A stretch of DNA of 64,000 bases from Rhodospirillaceae bacterium (GCA_014382375.1 JACNJU010000090.1:23020-87019), one strand, 5' to 3'; numbered from the stretch's first letter, positions 1 through 12,222 are shown. The notes: generated from the sequence alone by a model not told the origin. A program made the numbers and translations.

Positions 1-787
1 GCATGGCGTGTGGTGTCGCTGATTCGGGCAGACCCAGAAGGTGGCGCAGATTGCGCACCTGTTTCTGGAACACGCCGGGGTTCAGTCGCTTGCCACGGGC
101 ACCAACAAACAGGGGGCCATCGGGTGCCAATGTAAAGGGGCAGGCATCGATATAGGCCTTAACCGCCTCGACGACGACCGCAAGCAAGGGCACAACCCGT
201 TGCTTGTTGCCCTTGCCGGTAATCACCATGGCTTCACCGCTCGGTGCCTCGTTGCGATTCAGGTCCAGAGCTTCTGAAATACGTAAACCACAACCATAAA
301 GCAGGGTCATCAGGGCGACGTCGCGTTTGCCAATCCATGGTTCAAGCGCCAATTCATCAATCGCCGAGACCGCTTCCAGGGCGTCTTCTTCAGTTAAGGC
401 CTTGGGAATCGATTTTGGTAATCTGGGGGTACGCAGCCCATTGATGGCCGCATTATGGGCAAGCTCGCGACGTTCCAGGAACCGAAAGAAATTGCGGAGT
501 GTTGACAGTCCGCGCGCCATTGAAGCACGGGATAGTCCGTCGGCGTTGCGGCGGGCCAGAAAGCTTCTGAAATCGGCGGTTTTTAACTTTTCCAGATCCT
601 TTAACCCGGCAGGAAAACCCAAGTGATCATTCAGGAAGGATAAAAAGAAGCCCAGGTCGCGCCCGTAGCCATCGATGGTATGACGCGAACAGCGTCGCTC
701 ATGGATCAGCCAGTCGCGCCAGCTTTCAATGGCCGAAAGGACGCCCGGTTCGGCTTTTAGTAAGTTTAGTTCTTTGTCGCCAGACAT
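1..787 (-). CDS. xerC: Tyrosine recombinase XerC, 3' end cut by window edge
   Basis: XerC acts with XerD at dif to resolve chromosome dimers at division. The visible part is about 262 residues from the start: an N-terminal SAM-like core-binding domain (residues ~10-105, including SRHTIDGYGRDL and LSRASMARGLSTLRNFF), then the start of the catalytic domain with the first catalytic Arg in GCGLRISEAL and the Lys in GKGNKQR. The C-terminal HxxR/Tyr part lies beyond position 1. The ATG at 787-785 overlaps the end of the upstream DUF484 gene by 22 bp, which fits one transcript. The DUF484-xerC order is common in proteobacteria. Confidence 0.93.
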   Translation of the reverse strand, partial: MSGDKELNLLKAEPGVLSAIESWRDWLIHERRCSRHTIDGYGRDLGFFLSFLNDHLGFPAGLKDLEKLKTADFRSFLARRNADGLSRASMARGLSTLRNFFRFLERRELAHNAAINGLRTPRLPKSIPKALTEEDALEAVSAIDELALEPWIGKRDVALMTLLYGCGLRISEALDLNRNEAPSGEAMVITGKGNKQRVVPLLAVVVEAVKAYIDACPFTLAPDGPLFVGARGKRLNPGVFQKQVRNLRHLLGLPESATPHAM

Positions 788-1482
788 TTGTCGATACACC
801 GCTCCAAAACCCTGGCCAGAAAGCCGATCAGTTCTGTGCCCTGACCGGGGTAAAAAGCGCTTCCTCTGGAACCAAGGGCGAGCAGACCGGGTGGCGTTTG
901 GTGTCCAGGTCTGAGCCTGGCCAGCGCTGCAGAATGGACAAGTCCCGCCCCTTCGCCAAACAGGCCGCCATCGTCGGCGACATCGCGCATTAACAGAACA
1001 TCCTGATCGGCTCCCAGATGGCGTTCGACATCGCCCGGCAGGAAGCGGATGACTCCGGTTGACATTAGTTCTGTACCCGGTGCATTGGCCGGTTCAAAAC
1101 CGATTTTGGCGACATCAATATCCAAGAGCAGGGGGAAGTCTTCGGAAATGACCCTGAAAAGCTGGTTGAAATTGGTCGCTGACAACAAAGCCAGTACGGC
1201 GGTATGGGTGCGGGTCTGGATAGACATGTTGGTGCGGCTGGTTTCGATGACGTCCTGGGCGCAGTCGCGCAGGTTATCGATTTCGCCGCGCAGTTGCTCA
1301 AGCATGAATTGCTGCATGTCAGCAACACTGTCGCCGCTCCAGCGGGACGGAGCCACCATGTTTTTTAAAATTTCAGGATTGCGGGTCAGATAATCAGGGT
1401 TTTCGGAAAGAAAGTCGCTGACCTGCTCTTCACTCAAGCCGCTGCTGGTTTCACTGGCGGCATCATTTTTAAGTCCACTCAT
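766..1482 (-). CDS. DUF484 family protein (GAF-like), xerC partner
   Basis: About 238 residues. The N-terminus SEEQVSDFLSENPDYLTRNPEIL is the usual DUF484 opening, followed by a coiled-coil stretch (QQFMLEQLRGEIDNLRDCAQD) and a GAF-like fold ending in RVLERCIDKCLA. No catalytic role is known for the family. It usually lies directly upstream of xerC, as here. A longer reading frame reaches 1548, but that would run into the divergent priA start. The ATG at 1482 is preceded by an AGGAAC-like ribosome site and gives the usual family length, so I chose it. Confidence 0.85.
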   Translation of the reverse strand: MSGLKNDAASETSSGLSEEQVSDFLSENPDYLTRNPEILKNMVAPSRWSGDSVADMQQFMLEQLRGEIDNLRDCAQDVIETSRTNMSIQTRTHTAVLALLSATNFNQLFRVISEDFPLLLDIDVAKIGFEPANAPGTELMSTGVIRFLPGDVERHLGADQDVLLMRDVADDGGLFGEGAGLVHSAALARLRPGHQTPPGLLALGSRGSAFYPGQGTELIGFLARVLERCIDKCLATKN

Positions 1483-1528
1483 CTTCAGGTGTTCCTGTCC
1501 TCTACTAGATTCGCTTAAAGTGTACCCC

Positions 1529-3730
1529 ATGCCCGAGTCTCCTGCCAAACACTGTCATCTTCCCGGTTCGCGTGTCGCCGTGCTGCTGGCCCTTCCCCTG
1601 CCTGTGCCGTACGACTACCGGGTCGCTGAAAACATGACCCTTGAAGACGGCGATTTCGTCCGTGTACCACTGGGCAGACGCGAAGTCAGCGGGGTCGTTT
1701 GGGCTGCGGGTAGCGACGCCGTCGCAGAGAGCAAGATCAGGGAAGTGCTGGAAAAGCTGGCGATAACGCCCTTGAACGGGAATTTCAGACGCTTCCTTGA
1801 TTGGGTCGCCCATTATACCGTCTCGCCCCCCGGTGCGGTTTTGAAAATGGCGATGAGCGTGCCTGCGGCCCTTCAACAACCAAGGCCGGTTATTGCTTAC
1901 GAACTGAACCCGGTCATGCCTGACATTAAAATAACGGCGGCGCGGCAGCGGGTGCTTGATATCCTGAAAGATGGTCAGCCACCCAGAGCAGGGGCAGAAC
2001 TGGCACGTGAAGCGGCGGTCGGAACGTCCGTCGTCAGTGGCCTGGTCAAGGCTGGTGCCCTGTTTTCTGTAGAGATCCAGCCAAATTTTGCCGTCGCCAG
2101 ACCGGATGGTGAACATCCGGGCCCTGACCTGTCGCCGACTCAGGCTGAAAGCGGAACCATCCTGGCCGGGGATGTGAGCAAAGGCGGTTTCGCCGTCTCG
2201 TTACTTGATGGGGTGCCGGGATCGGGTAAAACGGAAGTCTATTTTCAGGCTATCGCCGAGGCCCTGAAGCAGGGCCGACAGGCTTTGGTGTTGCTGCCGG
2301 AAATTTCCCTGAGCGCCCAATGGCTGAACCGCTTTAAACGTCGTTTCGGCACCGCCCCAGCCCAGTGGCATTCGGATTTGACACCGGCCACCCGTCGCGA
2401 CACCTGGCGCGCCGTCAGTGAAGGCCGCGCCAGGGTCATCGTCGGGGCGCGTTCGGCCCTGTTCCTGCCTTTCAGGAATCTCGCCCTGATTGTCGTCGAC
2501 GAGGAACATGAAGGGGCGTTCAAACAGGAAGAAGGGGTTATTTATAATGCCCGCGACATGGCCGTGGTCCGGGCCAGTCTTGCCGATATCCCGATCGTAC
2601 TGGCATCGGCGACGCCGTCCCTTGAATCGGTGGTTAATGCGAAAGCCGGAAGGTACCGTTTGTTGCATTTGCCTGAGCGCCATGGCGGTGCCGAATTGCC
2701 CGATGTTTCGCTTATTGATATGCGGGCCGAAGCACCTTCCGGCGGGCGCTGGCTTTCTCCGGTGCTGGTAGGGCAGTTGAAGGAAACATTCGCCGCCGGT
2801 GAGCAGGCAATGTTGTTTCTTAATCGCCGCGGCTATGCACCGCTAACGCTGTGTCGCACCTGTGGCCACCGCTTCGCCTGTCCCAACTGCAGCACCTGGC
2901 TTGTCAGTCACCGTCGCGGGGCAGGGAAGATGCAGTGTCATCATTGTGGTTATGTGACGCCGATGCCTGAAACCTGTCCGTCTTGCCAAAAGGATACGCT
3001 GGCCGCCTGTGGCCCAGGTGTTGAGCGTCTGGCCGAAGAGGTTGCCGACTTGTTTCCGACGATCCGCACCGATATTGCCGCCAGTGATTCCATTTCCGGG
3101 CCGAAGGCGGCGGCGGAACTGGTGGCGCGAATTGAAGCCCACGAGGTCGATTTAATCATTGGCACCCAGATTATCGCCAAGGGTTATCATTTTCCGCTTT
3201 TGACGCTGGTTGGGGTGGTTGATGCGGATTTGGGTCTTTCAGGCGGCGATTTACGCGCCGCCGAACGGACATACCAGTTACTCTATCAGGTCGCAGGAAG
3301 GGCCGGTAGGGCCGAGCACCCGGGCCGGGTGGCGCTGCAAACATACATGCCCGATCATCCGGTCATGCAGGCGTTACTATCGGGCGAGCGTGAACGCTTT
3401 ATTGAAACGGAAACCAAAGCCAGAGAACAATTTGATATGCCGCCGTTCTCAAGGCTGGCGGCGGTTATCGTTTCGGGTCCTTTTGAGAGCGAAGTGGATA
3501 AGGTTGCAGCCCAGCTGGGCCGTAGAGCGCCTGACTATAAAGACGTTATGATTCTGGGCCCGGCGACGGCCGCGCTGGCCAGGATCAGGGGACGCCATCG
3601 CAGACGGTTTCTGGTCAGGGCGGCAAAACAGGTTGATATTCAGGGGTTGCTTAACGACTGGTTGGCGCAGGTCCCCGGAAGCGGCAAAGTCCGTATCCAG
3701 GTGGATATCGACCCTTATAGTTTCCTGTGA
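1529..3730 (+). CDS. priA: Primosomal protein N' (replication restart helicase PriA)
   Basis: PriA is a 3'-to-5' superfamily 2 helicase that recognises stalled forks and reloads the replisome. The protein (~733 aa, normal size) shows the N-terminal DNA-binding domain (~1-105), Walker A GVPGSGKTEVY, Walker B DEEH, motif III SATPS, a zinc-binding insertion with CRTCGHRFACPNC, CHHCGY and CPSC, and C-terminal motifs with QVAGRAGRAEHPG. A GTG nine bases upstream (1520) is in frame, but the ATG at 1529 (MPESPAKH) is the likelier start. It is divergent from DUF484-xerC and lies upstream of the atp operon, a common alphaproteobacterial order. Confidence 0.96.
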   Translation: MPESPAKHCHLPGSRVAVLLALPLPVPYDYRVAENMTLEDGDFVRVPLGRREVSGVVWAAGSDAVAESKIREVLEKLAITPLNGNFRRFLDWVAHYTVSPPGAVLKMAMSVPAALQQPRPVIAYELNPVMPDIKITAARQRVLDILKDGQPPRAGAELAREAAVGTSVVSGLVKAGALFSVEIQPNFAVARPDGEHPGPDLSPTQAESGTILAGDVSKGGFAVSLLDGVPGSGKTEVYFQAIAEALKQGRQALVLLPEISLSAQWLNRFKRRFGTAPAQWHSDLTPATRRDTWRAVSEGRARVIVGARSALFLPFRNLALIVVDEEHEGAFKQEEGVIYNARDMAVVRASLADIPIVLASATPSLESVVNAKAGRYRLLHLPERHGGAELPDVSLIDMRAEAPSGGRWLSPVLVGQLKETFAAGEQAMLFLNRRGYAPLTLCRTCGHRFACPNCSTWLVSHRRGAGKMQCHHCGYVTPMPETCPSCQKDTLAACGPGVERLAEEVADLFPTIRTDIAASDSISGPKAAAELVARIEAHEVDLIIGTQIIAKGYHFPLLTLVGVVDADLGLSGGDLRAAERTYQLLYQVAGRAGRAEHPGRVALQTYMPDHPVMQALLSGERERFIETETKAREQFDMPPFSRLAAVIVSGPFESEVDKVAAQLGRRAPDYKDVMILGPATAALARIRGRHRRRFLVRAAKQVDIQGLLNDWLAQVPGSGKVRIQVDIDPYSFL

Positions 3731-3880
3731 GCCGGATTATACAGGGTTACTCTTCAGTTTGCTAATATGCGGATGCCTGATTTCCATTGGAATTCCGCCA
3801 TTTTTCTGCAGTATATAAGTACTTATGAGTCATCTTGCATGGCCCAGATGAGTATGATAGATAACAGTCAAATCGCCGGG

Positions 3881-3892
3881 CGCTTTAAAGCG
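3881..3892. promoter_or_regulatory. 12-bp palindrome in the priA-atpH spacer
   Basis: A perfect palindrome CGCTTTAAAGCG lies in the 208-bp spacer between priA and atpH and is followed by a short T-run (TCTGTTTTAAT). It may be a weak terminator for priA or an operator for the atp operon. The spacer must also hold the atp promoter, but I see no convincing -35/-10 pair. Confidence 0.3.
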
Positions 3893-3938
3893 TCTGTTTT
3901 AATAAATTAACGACTTTCGGACTTAAGGGATTTCCCAG

Positions 3939-4499
3939 TTGTCATCCGACAAATCAGGCACCAGTGGGCTGGCAGGCCGATATGCCTCCGCCATATTCGA
4001 CTTGGCTGTCGCCAACAAACAGCTTGATGCTGTAACCGGCAACCTCGAACAGCTCAGCGCCATGATTGGCGAAAGTGAAGATTTGCGCGTGCTTCTTGGC
4101 TCGCCGGTGATTTCACGTAACGATCAAAACAAGGCCATGTCGGCACTTGCCGAAAAAGCCGGTTTTGATGGGTTGACCCGTAATTTTATCGGCGTTGTCG
4201 CCGATAACCGTCGTCTATTCGTACTTCCGGCAATTATCGCCGCTTTTCAGGAAATTCTTAAAAGCCATCGGGGGGAAGCGACTGCTGAAGTCGTCTCTGC
4301 TTCCGCACTTTCAGACAAACAGGTTAAAGCCCTTGGTGATCAGCTTAAAAAAGCGATAGGCACCAAGGTAACCATAGACACTTCTGTTGATCCCGAACTG
4401 CTTGGCGGCCTTGTCGTCAAGGTTGGTTCGCGTATGATTGACAGTTCTCTTCGCACCAAGCTGCAACAGTTGCGGTTAGCCATGATAGGGGTTGGATAA
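3939..4499 (+). CDS. atpH: ATP synthase F1 delta subunit
   Basis: The delta subunit (OSCP equivalent) links the F1 head to the peripheral stalk. 186 aa, normal length. The N-terminal helical domain ([15 protein letters not shown]) and the C-terminal signature near [25 protein letters not shown] are both typical. The start is TTG at 3939, with AAGGGA about nine bases upstream; no ATG fits. It is the first gene of the F1 operon atpHAGDC, and its stop overlaps atpA as TAATG, implying coupled translation. Fo genes are not in this window, which matches the split atp loci of alphaproteobacteria. Confidence 0.96.
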   Translation: MSSDKSGTSGLAGRYASAIFDLAVANKQLDAVTGNLEQLSAMIGESEDLRVLLGSPVISRNDQNKAMSALAEKAGFDGLTRNFIGVVADNRRLFVLPAIIAAFQEILKSHRGEATAEVVSASALSDKQVKALGDQLKKAIGTKVTIDTSVDPELLGGLVVKVGSRMIDSSLRTKLQQLRLAMIGVG

Positions 4500-6031
4500 T
4501 GGACATCCGGGCGGCGGAAATTTCCGCTATTCTCAAGGATCAGATCAGCAATTTTGGGACCGAGGCGGAAGTCGCCGAAGTCGGACAGGTTCTTTCAGTC
4601 GGTGACGGTATCGCCCGCGCCTACGGACTGGACAATGTTCAGGCCGGTGAAATGGTTGAATTTCCAGGTGGCATCAAAGGCATGGCCTTGAACCTGGAAT
4701 CCGACAACGTCGGTATCGTTATTTTTGGTGATGATCGCACCATCAAGGAAGGCGATACGGTTAAACGAACCGGCGCTATTGTTGATACACCTGTCGGCAA
4801 GGGCTTGCTCGGCCGTGTCGTTGACGGCCTTGGCAACCCCATTGACGGCAAAGGCCCGATTGTCGATGCCGAACGAATGCGTGTTGAAGTCAAGGCGCCG
4901 GGTATTATCCCGCGTAAATCCGTGCATGAACCCATGCAGACGGGCCTTAAGGCCATTGATAGCCTGATCCCCATTGGCCGTGGTCAGCGCGAATTGATCA
5001 TTGGTGACCGCCAAACGGGCAAGACCGCCATTATCATGGACACCATCATCAACCAGAAAGTAACCAACGACGCGGCCAAGGATGAAAGCGACAAGCTGTT
5101 CTGTATCTATGTCGCCATCGGCCAAAAGCGCTCGACCGTTGCCCAGATTGTTAAAACCCTTGAAGAAAACGGCGCATTGGAATATTCCATCGTCGTCGCC
5201 GCCACAGCGTCGGAACCGGCACCGCTTCAGTTCCTGGCCCCCTACACCGGTTGCACCATGGGTGAATACTTCCGCGATAACGGTATGCACGCGGTTATCT
5301 GTTATGACGATTTGTCCAAACAGGCCGTTGCTTACCGGCAGATGTCGCTGCTGCTTCGCCGTCCGCCGGGACGTGAAGCTTACCCAGGTGACGTTTTCTA
5401 CCTGCATTCACGCCTTTTGGAACGCGCCGCCAAGATGAACGAAGACAATGGCTCTGGTTCACTGACTGCATTGCCGGTTGTTGAAACCCAGGCCTCGGAC
5501 GTTTCGGCCTATATCCCGACCAACGTGATCTCCATCACCGATGGCCAGATCTTCCTGGAAACGGAACTGTTCTATCAGGGCATCAGGCCAGCCGTGAACG
5601 TTGGTATTTCGGTGTCTCGTGTTGGTTCTGCCGCTCAGGTCAAAGCCATGAAGAAGGTTTCAGGCTCAATCAAACTGGAACTGGCCCAGTACCGTGAAAT
5701 GGCGGCTTTTGCGCAATTTGCTTCCGATCTTGATGCCTCGACCCAACGTTTGCTGGCCCGTGGTGCCCGCCTGACTGAAGTTCTCAAGCAGGGTCAATTC
5801 GTGCCTTACCCAGTTGAAGAGCAGGTTGTTGTCATTTTCGCCGGTGTTAATGGTTATCTTGATGGTATCGAGACGGATGAAGTCACCCGCTTTGAGCAAT
5901 CACTGCTTGATGATGTGCGCGCCAACGGCCTCGACATCCTTGCATCCATTCGCGATAGCGGAGACCTGAGCCAGGAGACCGAAGACAAGCTCAAGGAATT
6001 CCTCGCAAAATTCACCAAGGCTTTTGCTTAA
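4499..6031 (+). CDS. atpA: ATP synthase F1 alpha subunit
   Basis: Non-catalytic nucleotide-binding subunit of F1 (510 aa). It shows the N-terminal beta-barrel, Walker A GDRQTGKT, the [29 protein letters not shown] segment family signature, and the arginine-finger region [11 protein letters not shown]. The C-terminal helical domain is complete. It is co-transcribed with atpH upstream (1-bp stop/start overlap) and atpG downstream (24-bp spacer). Confidence 0.98.
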   Translation: MDIRAAEISAILKDQISNFGTEAEVAEVGQVLSVGDGIARAYGLDNVQAGEMVEFPGGIKGMALNLESDNVGIVIFGDDRTIKEGDTVKRTGAIVDTPVGKGLLGRVVDGLGNPIDGKGPIVDAERMRVEVKAPGIIPRKSVHEPMQTGLKAIDSLIPIGRGQRELIIGDRQTGKTAIIMDTIINQKVTNDAAKDESDKLFCIYVAIGQKRSTVAQIVKTLEENGALEYSIVVAATASEPAPLQFLAPYTGCTMGEYFRDNGMHAVICYDDLSKQAVAYRQMSLLLRRPPGREAYPGDVFYLHSRLLERAAKMNEDNGSGSLTALPVVETQASDVSAYIPTNVISITDGQIFLETELFYQGIRPAVNVGISVSRVGSAAQVKAMKKVSGSIKLELAQYREMAAFAQFASDLDASTQRLLARGARLTEVLKQGQFVPYPVEEQVVVIFAGVNGYLDGIETDEVTRFEQSLLDDVRANGLDILASIRDSGDLSQETEDKLKEFLAKFTKAFA

Positions 6032-6055
6032 ACACCGGATCGGACGCACAGTCTT

Positions 6056-6949
6056 ATGGCAAATCTGAAAGACCTGAGAATCCGGATCACCAGCGTCAAG
6101 TCGACGCGGAAGATCACGTCGGCCATGAAAATGGTTGCCGCATCCAAGCTCAAACGGGCGCAGAACGCGGCGGAACAAGGTCGCCCTTATGCCGAACGAA
6201 TGGAACGCATGTTGGGGGAATTAACCTCAAGCCTGTCGACCATGGACGGAGCGCCGAAATTGCTTTCAGGTAGCGGTGCGGATGACACCCATCTGATCGT
6301 CGCCATTACCGCTGATCGTGGCCTGTGCGGCGGTTTTAACGGATCGATCATCCGTGAAGCCAAGCGTCGGGTTTTGGATTTGCAGGCACAAGGTAAAAAG
6401 GTCAAAATTCTTTGCCTTGGTCGTAAAGGCCGCGATGGCCTGAACCGTGATTTCCCGAAAGATATAATCGATACCCTGGAAGGTCTGACCAAGACCGGCG
6501 TCGAGTATGAAATGGTTAGTGATGTGGCGGGTAATCTGGTCGAACGTTTCGAGGCCGAAGAATTTGACGTCTGTACAATCATCTACAACCGTTTTGTTTC
6601 AGCGATTTCTCAGGATGTTACGATCCAGCAAGTGATTCCGTTCCCGGTTCCCGAAGCGGACGAGAAAGACGACGCTTCTGATAAATCGCAGAACGCCATG
6701 TATTTGATGGAACCCTCGGAAGAAGAAATCCTTGATGAGTTGCTGCCGCGTAATTTGTCGGTGCAATTATTCAGGGCGCTTTTGGAAAGCAATGCATCGG
6801 AACACGGTGCCAGGATGAGCGCCATGGACAATGCAACCCGCAATGCCGGCGATATGCTCGACGATTTGACCATGACCTACAACCGTACCCGTCAGGCCGT
6901 CATAACCAGCGAACTGATAGAAATCATCTCCGGCGCAGAGGCCCTTTAA
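6056..6949 (+). CDS. atpG: ATP synthase F1 gamma subunit
   Basis: Central rotor shaft of F1, 297 aa. The N-terminal helix [20 protein letters not shown] and the C-terminal helix ([22 protein letters not shown]) form the antiparallel coiled coil of the shaft. The Rossmann-like centre contains [12 protein letters not shown]. It lies between atpA and atpD as usual. Confidence 0.97.
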   Translation: MANLKDLRIRITSVKSTRKITSAMKMVAASKLKRAQNAAEQGRPYAERMERMLGELTSSLSTMDGAPKLLSGSGADDTHLIVAITADRGLCGGFNGSIIREAKRRVLDLQAQGKKVKILCLGRKGRDGLNRDFPKDIIDTLEGLTKTGVEYEMVSDVAGNLVERFEAEEFDVCTIIYNRFVSAISQDVTIQQVIPFPVPEADEKDDASDKSQNAMYLMEPSEEEILDELLPRNLSVQLFRALLESNASEHGARMSAMDNATRNAGDMLDDLTMTYNRTRQAVITSELIEIISGAEAL

Positions 6950-6996
6950 AGGTCGCGCTGGCAAAGTTAATTAAGAAGGCATTTTTAGGAGCCTGA

Positions 6997-8424
<1,428 letters not shown>

Positions 8425-8438
8425 GTTAGGATTGTTCG

Positions 8439-8840
8439 ATGGCCGAAGAAAAAATAGAACTGGAAATAGTTACTCCGGCCAAGCTGCTGTTCAGCGGTGT
8501 TGCGGACATGGTTGTCGTTCCCGGTGGGGAAGGCGATTTTGGTGTGCTGACCGGTCACGCGCCGATGCTCTCAACCGTGCGGGCCGGAACCATTGATATT
8601 TATGAAGATGACAAAATCACGGCCCAGGTATTCGTTGAAGGCGGCTTCGCCGAAGTGACGGACGAGCGATGCACGGTGCTTGTCGAGACGGCGATGATGG
8701 TTGCCGACATTGACAAGGCGGCAGCCGAAAAGCGTTTGAACGACGCCAAAGCGGCTCAAAGTGCTGACAGTGATCATGTTGATGGTCTGGACAGCCCTGA
8801 AGTCACAGCCGCCGAAGCGATGGTTTCTGCCGCCGATTAA
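8439..8840 (+). CDS. atpC: ATP synthase F1 epsilon subunit
   Basis: Epsilon subunit (133 aa), the regulatory part of the rotor. The beta-sandwich signature LLFSGVADMVVVPGGEGDFGVL and GHAPMLSTVRAG are clear. The C-terminal helices are alanine-rich and short, as is frequent in alphaproteobacteria. It starts 14 bp after the atpD stop and ends the operon; I see no strong terminator before the next gene. Confidence 0.95.
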   Translation: MAEEKIELEIVTPAKLLFSGVADMVVVPGGEGDFGVLTGHAPMLSTVRAGTIDIYEDDKITAQVFVEGGFAEVTDERCTVLVETAMMVADIDKAAAEKRLNDAKAAQSADSDHVDGLDSPEVTAAEAMVSAAD

Positions 8841-8866
8841 TTTTATCAATAAAGTAGAGTGCGATC

Positions 8867-9349
8867 ATGACGCTCTATCTTGTTCAGCATGGTGACGCCC
8901 TTGGCAAAGCCCAGGACCCTGAGCGCCCTTTAAGCGACAAGGGCCTGCGGGACGTGCGAACCATGGCCTCGTTCCTGGCCGAAAGTGGGGTCAGGCCCAG
9001 GCGTATCATCCACAGTGGCAAAACCCGGGCTATGGAAACAGCGATGCTGCTCTACGAAGGTATTGGTGATGGAGTCGTCGAGGAAATTGATATTGGTCTA
9101 TCGCCTAACGATCCGACAGGGCCCCTGAAAGATTTGGCCGAAAGCTGGGACGCGGATATTATGGTCGTTGGCCACCTGCCGTTCATGGGTCGCATGGTAG
9201 CGCATCTTCTCGGCGCAGAGTCGGGACCCGCTCCTGTGGCCTTTGAACCTGGATCGGTGGCCTGCCTTCAAATGGTTGAAGATGGAAACTGGAGAATACA
9301 GTGGATGATCAGGCCGTCACTTCTTCAAACGTTGAGGAACGGCACGTAA
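8867..9349 (+). CDS. sixA: SixA-type phosphohistidine phosphatase
   Basis: 160 aa, histidine-phosphatase superfamily. The catalytic His sits in LVQHGDA, the second conserved part is SGKTRAMETA, and the second His is in VVGHLPFMGRMV. SixA removes phosphate from the HPt domain of hybrid kinases or from the nitrogen PTS. It starts 26 bp after atpC in the same direction, so it may share the transcript. Its 3' end overlaps the convergent hemerythrin gene by 25 bp. The true substrate cannot be told from sequence. Confidence 0.85.
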   Translation: MTLYLVQHGDALGKAQDPERPLSDKGLRDVRTMASFLAESGVRPRRIIHSGKTRAMETAMLLYEGIGDGVVEEIDIGLSPNDPTGPLKDLAESWDADIMVVGHLPFMGRMVAHLLGAESGPAPVAFEPGSVACLQMVEDGNWRIQWMIRPSLLQTLRNGT

Positions 9350-9729
9350 GAGCGGTCTGTGCGCATAATATGGTTGATCAGCCAGTTTTTTAGAAATTTC
9401 ATGACATCATCAATATTGATAGCATCCGGGTCGGCGGCGTACTGGTCCGAGATACCGCGCACCACCTGTTCGATTTCCCGGTGCTTTTTCATATGCGCCT
9501 GGCCATCGGGGTAGTCACTTTCCTGAAACAGACTTTCCTCGCGCTGGAAATGTAGTTCGACGTAGTTAATCAGGTATTTGATAACTGTCGAAATTTCTTC
9601 AGTGCTGAGGCCTTTGTCAACGCAAGCGAACAACTCATTGGTGATGTTAACCAGTGTTTGATGGTCGTAATCGATCAGCGCGTTGCCGACACAATATTCA
9701 TCCTTCCACTGGATATGCATTGCGCTCAT
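9325..9729 (-). CDS. Bacteriohemerythrin
   Basis: About 134 aa four-helix non-haem di-iron protein. The iron ligands are visible in order: His in DYDHQ, HFQREE, HMKKHREIE and the final NHIMRTDRSY. The opening HIQWKDEYCVGNALID is typical of single-domain bacterial hemerythrins, which bind O2 in the cytoplasm. An upstream in-frame ATG at 9801 would add an unlikely 24-residue leader, so MSAMHIQW at 9729 is preferred. The gene is monocistronic and convergent with sixA. Confidence 0.9.
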   Translation of the reverse strand: MSAMHIQWKDEYCVGNALIDYDHQTLVNITNELFACVDKGLSTEEISTVIKYLINYVELHFQREESLFQESDYPDGQAHMKKHREIEQVVRGISDQYAADPDAINIDDVMKFLKNWLINHIMRTDRSYVPFLNV

Positions 9730-9856
9730 TTTCAACGGGCCCCCACCCAAGATAGTTTCCAAATTACCTAGTGTGGCCCCTGGAATGTGATCAAAATACA
9801 ATAATGAAGTTAAGAGTCAAGGCGTCCCCTATCCGCAGGGATGGTGAAGAAAAATC

Positions 9857-12001
9857 TTACGATTTGCGCCGTTTCCAGGACTTTGTTGTTTTTGCCTTGG
9901 CCTTCGAATCCCAACCACTTCGGGCTGCTGCTTTGGGCGCGATACCGGCTTTATTCAAGCCCAGCTCGCTGGCCTCAAGCCTTCGCACTTCATCGCGCAA
10001 TCTTGCCGCTTCTTCAAATTCAAGATCGGCGGCGGCGGCTTTCATACGCTCTTCAAGATCCTTTATGTGGCCGCGCAAGTTATGCCCGACAAGGTGCTTG
10101 TCACCGGAAACACCGGTATCGACAGTGACATAGTCTTCTTCGTAAACGCTGCCCAGAACATCAGCTATTTTTGATCGGATGCTTTCGGGGGTAATGCCGT
10201 TGGCGGCATTGTAGGCCTGTTGCTTCTCGCGCCTGCGGTTGGTCTCGCCAATGGCGTAATCAAGACTATCGGTCATCTTGTCCGCATAAAGAATAACCCG
10301 TCCCTCGACATGGCGGGCGGCCCGGCCAATGGTCTGAACCAGAGATGTTTTGGAGCGCAGAAAGCCCTCCTTGTCGGCGTCGAGAATGGCGACCAGGGCG
10401 CATTCGGGAATATCCAGTCCCTCGCGTAGAAGGTTGATGCCGACCAGCACATCAAAAGCCCCCAGACGCAGGTCACGGATGATCTCGATACGCTCCAGAG
10501 TATCGATGTCCGAATGCATGTAGCGAACACGGACCCCGTGATCATGCAGGTATTCGGTCAGGTCTTCGGCCATCCGCTTGGTCAGGGTGGTGACCAGCAC
10601 GCGCTCGGCCCGGGTGGCGCACTGTTTGACTTCCTTGAGAAGATCATCAACCTGGGTTTCGACCGGGCGGATGATGCACAAGGGATCGATAAGGCCGGTC
10701 GGGCGGACCAGTTGTTCAACAAAAACACCACCGGTGCGCTCCAGTTCCCACGGTGCCGGAGTCGCCGAAACGAAAACACTTTGCGGCCGCATGGCGTCCC
10801 ATTCTTCATATTTAAGCGGTCTGTTATCCATACAGCTAGGCAGCCGGAAACCGTATTCGGCGAGGTTCGCCTTGCGACTGCGATCACCCTTGTACATACC
10901 GCCGATCTGGGGGACCGAGACATGACTTTCATCGACGAACAGCAGGGCATTTTCGGGCAGGTATTCAAACAGGGTTGGCGGTGGTTCGCCGGGGTTGCGT
11001 CCACTCAGGTAGCGGGAATAATTTTCGATACCGCTGCAAAACCCTGTGGTTTCCATCATTTCCAGATCGAAGGTGGTGCGCTCCTGTATACGCTGCGCCT
11101 CAATCAGGCGGCCTTCGCCGGTCAACTGTTCGACCCGGTCTTTCATCTCTGCCTTGATCTTGGGCAGGGCCTGCATCAGCGTCGGCCGGGGTGTGACATG
11201 GTGACTTGAGGGATAAACGGTGACGCTTTCCATTGAGGATACTTTTTCGCCGGTTAGCGGGTCAATTTCCCAGATCGATTCCAGTTCGTCACCGAAAAGT
11301 GACAGGCGCCAGGCCCGGTCTTCGAAATGGGAAGGAAAGATTTCGACGACATCGCCACGAACCCGGAACGAGCCACGGGAAAAATCCGCATCATTGCGCC
11401 GGTACTGCAATTCAACGAAACGTTTGAGAAGGTCATTTCGATCGATGCGGGTACCAGCAACCAGTTTTTCGGTCATTTCGGCGTAAGTTTCAACATCACC
11501 GATGCCGTAAATACAGGAGACAGAGGCGACGATGATGACATCTGGGCGCTCCAGCAGGGCGCGAGTTGCGGAATGACGCATTCGGTCAATTTGCTCGTTG
11601 ACGGAGCTGTCTTTCTCAATGTAGGTGTCGGTCCGCGCCACATAGGCTTCCGGCTGGTAATAATCATAGTACGAGACGAAATATTCGACAGCATTTTCAG
11701 GGAAAAAACTCTTCATTTCGCCATAAAGCTGGGCCGCAAGGGTCTTGTTATGGGCCATCAACAAAGTTGGGCGCTGCAGGTTTTGAATGGTATGGGCAAC
11801 GCTGAAGGTTTTTCCCGAACCGGTAACACCCAGCAAAACCTGATCACGTTCGCCTTCTTCGATGCCTTTGGTAAGCGCTGCAATGGCTTCGGGTTGATCC
11901 CCCGCCGGTGTGTAATCAGAGACCAGCCGGAAGGGGTTGCCGGGCTTAAGGGCCGGTCGTTTATTGGGGATAAAAAGGGGTTTTGTCAGGGCGCTGTTCA
12001 T
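9857..12001 (-). CDS. uvrB: Excinuclease ABC subunit B
   Basis: UvrB is the damage-verifying helicase-like subunit of nucleotide excision repair. It carries Walker [10 protein letters not shown], the beta-hairpin region ([21 protein letters not shown]), the DESH Walker B ([11 protein letters not shown]), motif [11 protein letters not shown] and a C-terminal UVR domain ([24 protein letters not shown]) that contacts UvrC. Start alternatives are ATGs at 12052, 12043 and 12001; 12001 (MNSALTKP) gives the more usual N-terminus. The C-terminus has a basic tail ending [11 protein letters not shown]. Confidence 0.96.
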   Translation of the reverse strand: MNSALTKPLFIPNKRPALKPGNPFRLVSDYTPAGDQPEAIAALTKGIEEGERDQVLLGVTGSGKTFSVAHTIQNLQRPTLLMAHNKTLAAQLYGEMKSFFPENAVEYFVSYYDYYQPEAYVARTDTYIEKDSSVNEQIDRMRHSATRALLERPDVIIVASVSCIYGIGDVETYAEMTEKLVAGTRIDRNDLLKRFVELQYRRNDADFSRGSFRVRGDVVEIFPSHFEDRAWRLSLFGDELESIWEIDPLTGEKVSSMESVTVYPSSHHVTPRPTLMQALPKIKAEMKDRVEQLTGEGRLIEAQRIQERTTFDLEMMETTGFCSGIENYSRYLSGRNPGEPPPTLFEYLPENALLFVDESHVSVPQIGGMYKGDRSRKANLAEYGFRLPSCMDNRPLKYEEWDAMRPQSVFVSATPAPWELERTGGVFVEQLVRPTGLIDPLCIIRPVETQVDDLLKEVKQCATRAERVLVTTLTKRMAEDLTEYLHDHGVRVRYMHSDIDTLERIEIIRDLRLGAFDVLVGINLLREGLDIPECALVAILDADKEGFLRSKTSLVQTIGRAARHVEGRVILYADKMTDSLDYAIGETNRRREKQQAYNAANGITPESIRSKIADVLGSVYEEDYVTVDTGVSGDKHLVGHNLRGHIKDLEERMKAAAADLEFEEAARLRDEVRRLEASELGLNKAGIAPKAAARSGWDSKAKAKTTKSWKRRKS

Positions 12002-12175
12002 CCTTGTTTTATAAGCGCGGGTCGCTTGAGATGCGAGTCCCATGTGGGTCAAACAAAATTATTAAAACAATCTTATAAAAAAAGTTATCATTTAATACTT
12101 GACTAAAATACTATGGGATAAGATGATCTTGAATAGGATCGACGTCCGGGTTTTTGCTCTTATTAGCAGGGGCCT

Positions 12176-12222
12176 CCGGAAGGGATTCATACTCCCGCCC
12201 CCTTTCCCCAAATCCCTTCCGG
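12176..12222. repeat. Inverted repeat, 12-bp perfect arms, C-rich loop
   Basis: The arms CCGGAAGGGATT (12176-12187) and its complement (12211-12222) enclose a 23-nt loop rich in C (CCCGCCCCCTTTCCCC). It lies in the 217-bp spacer between the uvrB start and the methyltransferase start. No T-run follows on either strand, so it is not a classic terminator. It could be an RNA leader hairpin or part of a small RNA. Confidence 0.5.

Noticed and set aside
4595..5407. Long open frame (270 codons) on the minus strand inside atpA
   Set aside because: It is the antisense shadow of the highly biased atpA codons; no ribosome site and no recognisable product.
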